From: Iodobacter sp025352645 | GTDB lineage: Bacteria; Pseudomonadota; Gammaproteobacteria; Burkholderiales; Chitinibacteraceae | Length of the DNA stretch: 64,000 nt | Direction of reading: 5' to 3' | Assembly (NCBI RefSeq): GCF_033446605.1 | Contig: NZ_JAWQUO010000022.1 | Span: forward strand, 20,884-84,883 | Part shown: in pieces, positions 62,243 through 64,000 of the stretch | Numbering within the stretch: position 1 is the stretch's first letter | How the letters are laid out: each line of letters starts with the position of its first letter | The notes under the pieces: model-generated | What the model saw: the letters and a program-made list of their open reading frames with translations, nothing else | What the model was told of the DNA's origin: nothing | The model's database searches: none | Position numbers and translations under genes: made by a program

Positions 62243-63480
62243 CAGGGTTTAACCATATTTCTAATCCCTCTGAATACTCGCTGTTTGAGTAGCGGCGTGC
62301 CTAGGCTGTAAATTATTTCGGCGGGGTGTTCGATATTCCAGACTAAAAAGTCTGCGACAAATCCTGCGGCTAGCTGGCCGTGTGTCGCTTCGCGCCCCAG
62401 TGCTTGAGCTGCGTGGCGAGTGGTGCCGGTGAGGGCTTCTTCTGGGGTAAGGGCAAACAACACACAGGCCTGATTCATGGCAAGGCGGATAGAGGCGAAA
62501 GGGCTGGTGCCGGGATTCAGGTCGGTTGATACCGCCATCGGTACGCCAGCTTCCCGCAGTGCGGCAACTGGTGGTTTCTGAGTTTCGCGTAAAAAGTAAA
62601 ATGCACCGGGTAGCAGCACCGCCACCGTACCAGCGGCTTGCATCGCAGCAATGCCTGCATCGTCGAGGTGTTCGATATGGTCGGCGGATAGGCCGTTAAA
62701 CTCGGCTACTAGCGCTGCACCGTGCAGATTGGATAGTTGCTCTACATGGCCTTTTATTTTTAAGCCGTGTTTCTTTGCGGCTTCAAACACGCGGCGAGTT
62801 TGCGCGGGGCTAAAGCCAACGCCTTCACAAAATACATCCACCGCTTCGGCCAGATCCTCGCTGACGGCGGCAGGCAGGATGCGCGAAATCACTTCATCGA
62901 TATATGCATCGCTGCGGCCCGCAAATTCGGGCGGCAGGGCGTGCGCGGCGAGTAGAGTGGTAGCAATTTCAACTGGATAGTTGTCCGCAAAGGATCTTGC
63001 GACTCGTAGTTGTTTTAGCTCGTCATATAGGCGCAGCCCATAGCCAGATTTAATTTCCAGCGTAGTGACGCCCTCATCCATTAGAGCCTGCAGCCGTGGC
63101 AGGCTAGCTGCGCATAAATCGGCCTGCGATAAATCACGCGTGGCATTAACGGTAGAAACAATGCCGCCACCTTCGGCTGCAATCTGCTGGTAGGGCACGC
63201 CGGTTAGGCGTTTTTCCCATTCTGCGGCGCGGTTGCCGCCGTACACCAGATGAGTGTGGCAATCGATTAGGCCAGGGGTAATCCATAGACCAGCCACATC
63301 AATCACTTCGCCACGTAAGCCAAATTCAGCTAGCGCCTCTGCCTGCGGCAAGATGGCATAGATCTCTTCGCCCCGAATCCATAGTGCGTGATCATTTAAA
63401 ACGCCATAAGCCGCTGGCTGTTGCGGATCCATGGTGGCAAGACGGGCATTAATCCATAGCGATTCGGTAGGCTGGCTCAT
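62242..63480 (-). CDS. hutI: Imidazolonepropionase HutI
   Basis: Hydrolyses 4-imidazolone-5-propionate to N-formimidoyl-L-glutamate. From ATG 63480 the product is 412 residues, the usual length. The amidohydrolase metal motifs are visible: LIDCHTHLVYGGNRAAEW, KIKGHVEQLSNLHGA, SADHIEHLD and STDLNPGTSPF. The frame stays open 14 codons further but that would run across the operator at 63504-63513, so the later ATG is preferred. First gene of the minus-strand hut unit. Confidence 0.95.
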   Translation of the reverse strand: MSQPTESLWINARLATMDPQQPAAYGVLNDHALWIRGEEIYAILPQAEALAEFGLRGEVIDVAGLWITPGLIDCHTHLVYGGNRAAEWEKRLTGVPYQQIAAEGGGIVSTVNATRDLSQADLCAASLPRLQALMDEGVTTLEIKSGYGLRLYDELKQLRVARSFADNYPVEIATTLLAAHALPPEFAGRSDAYIDEVISRILPAAVSEDLAEAVDVFCEGVGFSPAQTRRVFEAAKKHGLKIKGHVEQLSNLHGAALVAEFNGLSADHIEHLDDAGIAAMQAAGTVAVLLPGAFYFLRETQKPPVAALREAGVPMAVSTDLNPGTSPFASIRLAMNQACVLFALTPEEALTGTTRHAAQALGREATHGQLAAGFVADFLVWNIEHPAEIIYSLGTPLLKQRVFRGIRNMVKP

Positions 63481-63503
63481 GTGGACTCTGTATGGTGAGT
63501 AAT

Positions 63504-63513
63504 TGTATATACA
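63504..63513. promoter_or_regulatory. Candidate HutC-type operator upstream of hutI
   Basis: TTG followed by TATATACA gives the palindrome TGTATATACA, the core of operators recognised by the histidine-utilisation repressor HutC in other proteobacteria. It is 24 bases before the hutI start. No hutC gene is in the window. Confidence 0.5.
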
Positions 63514-63719
63514 TTTACTCATTCTAGACTTGATGTCAAGCAGGGAAAGCCGTGTTTGCGCTATTTACTAAAGTATAAAAAGCAAAATAGCTTAGCGTGG
63601 CATGGGATATATCGGGCCGCAGCTAGTGATTTGCTTGCGCTGTGCTGGAGTGCATAAGTTTGATTTTTATATAAAACAGCGACTTATCTATTAGTTAGTC
63701 TTTTATTCTTAAGCCTTGC
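63514..63719. other. Non-coding region between hutI and the rrn promoter
   Basis: A+T-rich sequence holding the promoter of the hut operon on one side and the upstream (UP-like) region of the rRNA promoter on the other. No gene recognised. Confidence 0.4.
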
Positions 63720-63748
63720 TTGACCTATTCAGTGATGCCCCGTATATT
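63720..63748 (+). promoter_or_regulatory. rRNA operon promoter
   Basis: TTGACC (63720-63725) and TATATT (63743-63748) are spaced 17 bases, followed by a G+C-rich discriminator (TCGGCCTC). A+T-rich sequence upstream could act as an UP element. Transcription would begin near 63756, about 176 bases before 16S. Confidence 0.75.
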
Positions 63749-63798
63749 TCGGCCTCTCGCTGCAGCACACACAGCAACACGGTGATGTCACAGCGAGA

Positions 63799-63812
63799 CG
63801 ATCTTTAACAAA
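63799..63812 (+). promoter_or_regulatory. rrn leader boxA antitermination site
   Basis: GATCTTTAACAAA matches the boxA pattern (TGCTCTTTAACA in Escherichia coli) bound by NusB-S10 to prevent early termination in rRNA operons. Confidence 0.65.
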
Positions 63813-63931
63813 ATACAGTCGATGAGTGTGAGTGCTTGGTTCGGAAGCGAAACAAGTGCTTGCATTAGTATTGAGTATTCAGCGATGGATGCTCAGAATA
63901 AAGTAAGCCAGTAAGTACTAGCTTAGAGATT

Positions 63932-64000
63932 AAACTAAAGAGTTTGATCCTGGCTCAGATTGAACGCTGGCGGCATGCTTTACACATGCAAGTCGAACGG
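63932..64000 (+). rRNA. 16S ribosomal RNA, 5' end (runs off the window)
   Basis: The bases AGAGTTTGATCCTGGCTCAG (from 63939) are the universal 5' region of 16S rRNA, followed by ATTGAACGCTGGCGGCATGC, typical of betaproteobacteria. The mature 5' end is placed at 63932 by counting back from the conserved motif. Only 69 bases are present. Confidence 0.97.

Overview
The window reads as chromosome of a motile, aerobic betaproteobacterium, most likely in the Neisseriales (Chromobacteriaceae-like). This is inferred from the clpX-lon-hupB-ppiD order, the start of a 16S rRNA gene at the right edge, long polar-flagellum style chemotaxis genes, and the protein sequences. Species cannot be fixed from the sequence alone. 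Nearly all of the window is ordinary housekeeping and metabolic chromosome; no prophage, CRISPR array, plasmid or large island is visible.

Layout. 1-6.6 kb: protein quality control (clpX, lon, hupB, tRNA-Val, tRNA-Asp, ppiD). 6.7-14.6 kb: mixed metabolic genes (a small unknown protein, a LiuC-like hydratase, a periplasmic dienelactone-hydrolase-like protein, a MaoC hydratase, a hexose-6-phosphate mutarotase, ubiD, an orphan cheR, a DJ-1 protein, a D-2-hydroxyacid dehydrogenase). 14.6-24.4 kb: a chemotaxis operon on the minus strand, read cheY, STAS, cheA, mcp, cheW, cheR, cheB and a REC-EAL phosphodiesterase, followed further left-to-right by a separate membrane chemoreceptor with a 10-G tract. 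24.8-26 kb: a HAD phosphatase and a YchJ protein. 26.4-35 kb: a fatty-acid degradation cluster (PsrA-like TetR with its palindromic operator, fadE, fadL, a FadN-type fadB, fadA). 35-42.1 kb: a chalcone-isomerase-like periplasmic protein, a small independent transcription unit encoding a 26-residue peptide, and tamA-tamB. 42.3-50.4 kb: a barnase-barstar pair, leuC/entericidin/leuD, nagB, a GNAT acetyltransferase, an NlpC/P60 lipoprotein, flgM-flgN with a clear sigma-28 promoter, and a PepO-type protease. 50.5-57.4 kb: a polar-amino-acid type binding protein, an IS5-family transposase remnant, a CHASE2 adenylate cyclase with an HD-like partner, and a divergent FecR/OmpA pair. 57.4-63.5 kb: the histidine-utilisation genes hutI-hutG-hutU-hutH on the minus strand, each gap filled by palindromic repeats. 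63.5-64 kb: the rrn promoter, boxA and the first bases of 16S rRNA.

How it fits together. The fad block would import long-chain fatty acids (FadL) and run beta-oxidation (FadE, FadB, FadA) under a repressor that probably senses acyl-CoA. The chemotaxis operon contains every core signalling part plus an EAL domain that links it to cyclic-di-GMP. The hut genes turn histidine into glutamate and formamide. The least explained pieces are the 26-residue peptide unit near 36.1 kb, the CHASE2/HD/FecR/OmpA locus near 52.5-57.3 kb, the poly-G tract in the chemoreceptor, and the families of palindromic repeats, one of which is nested inside another between hutG and hutU.
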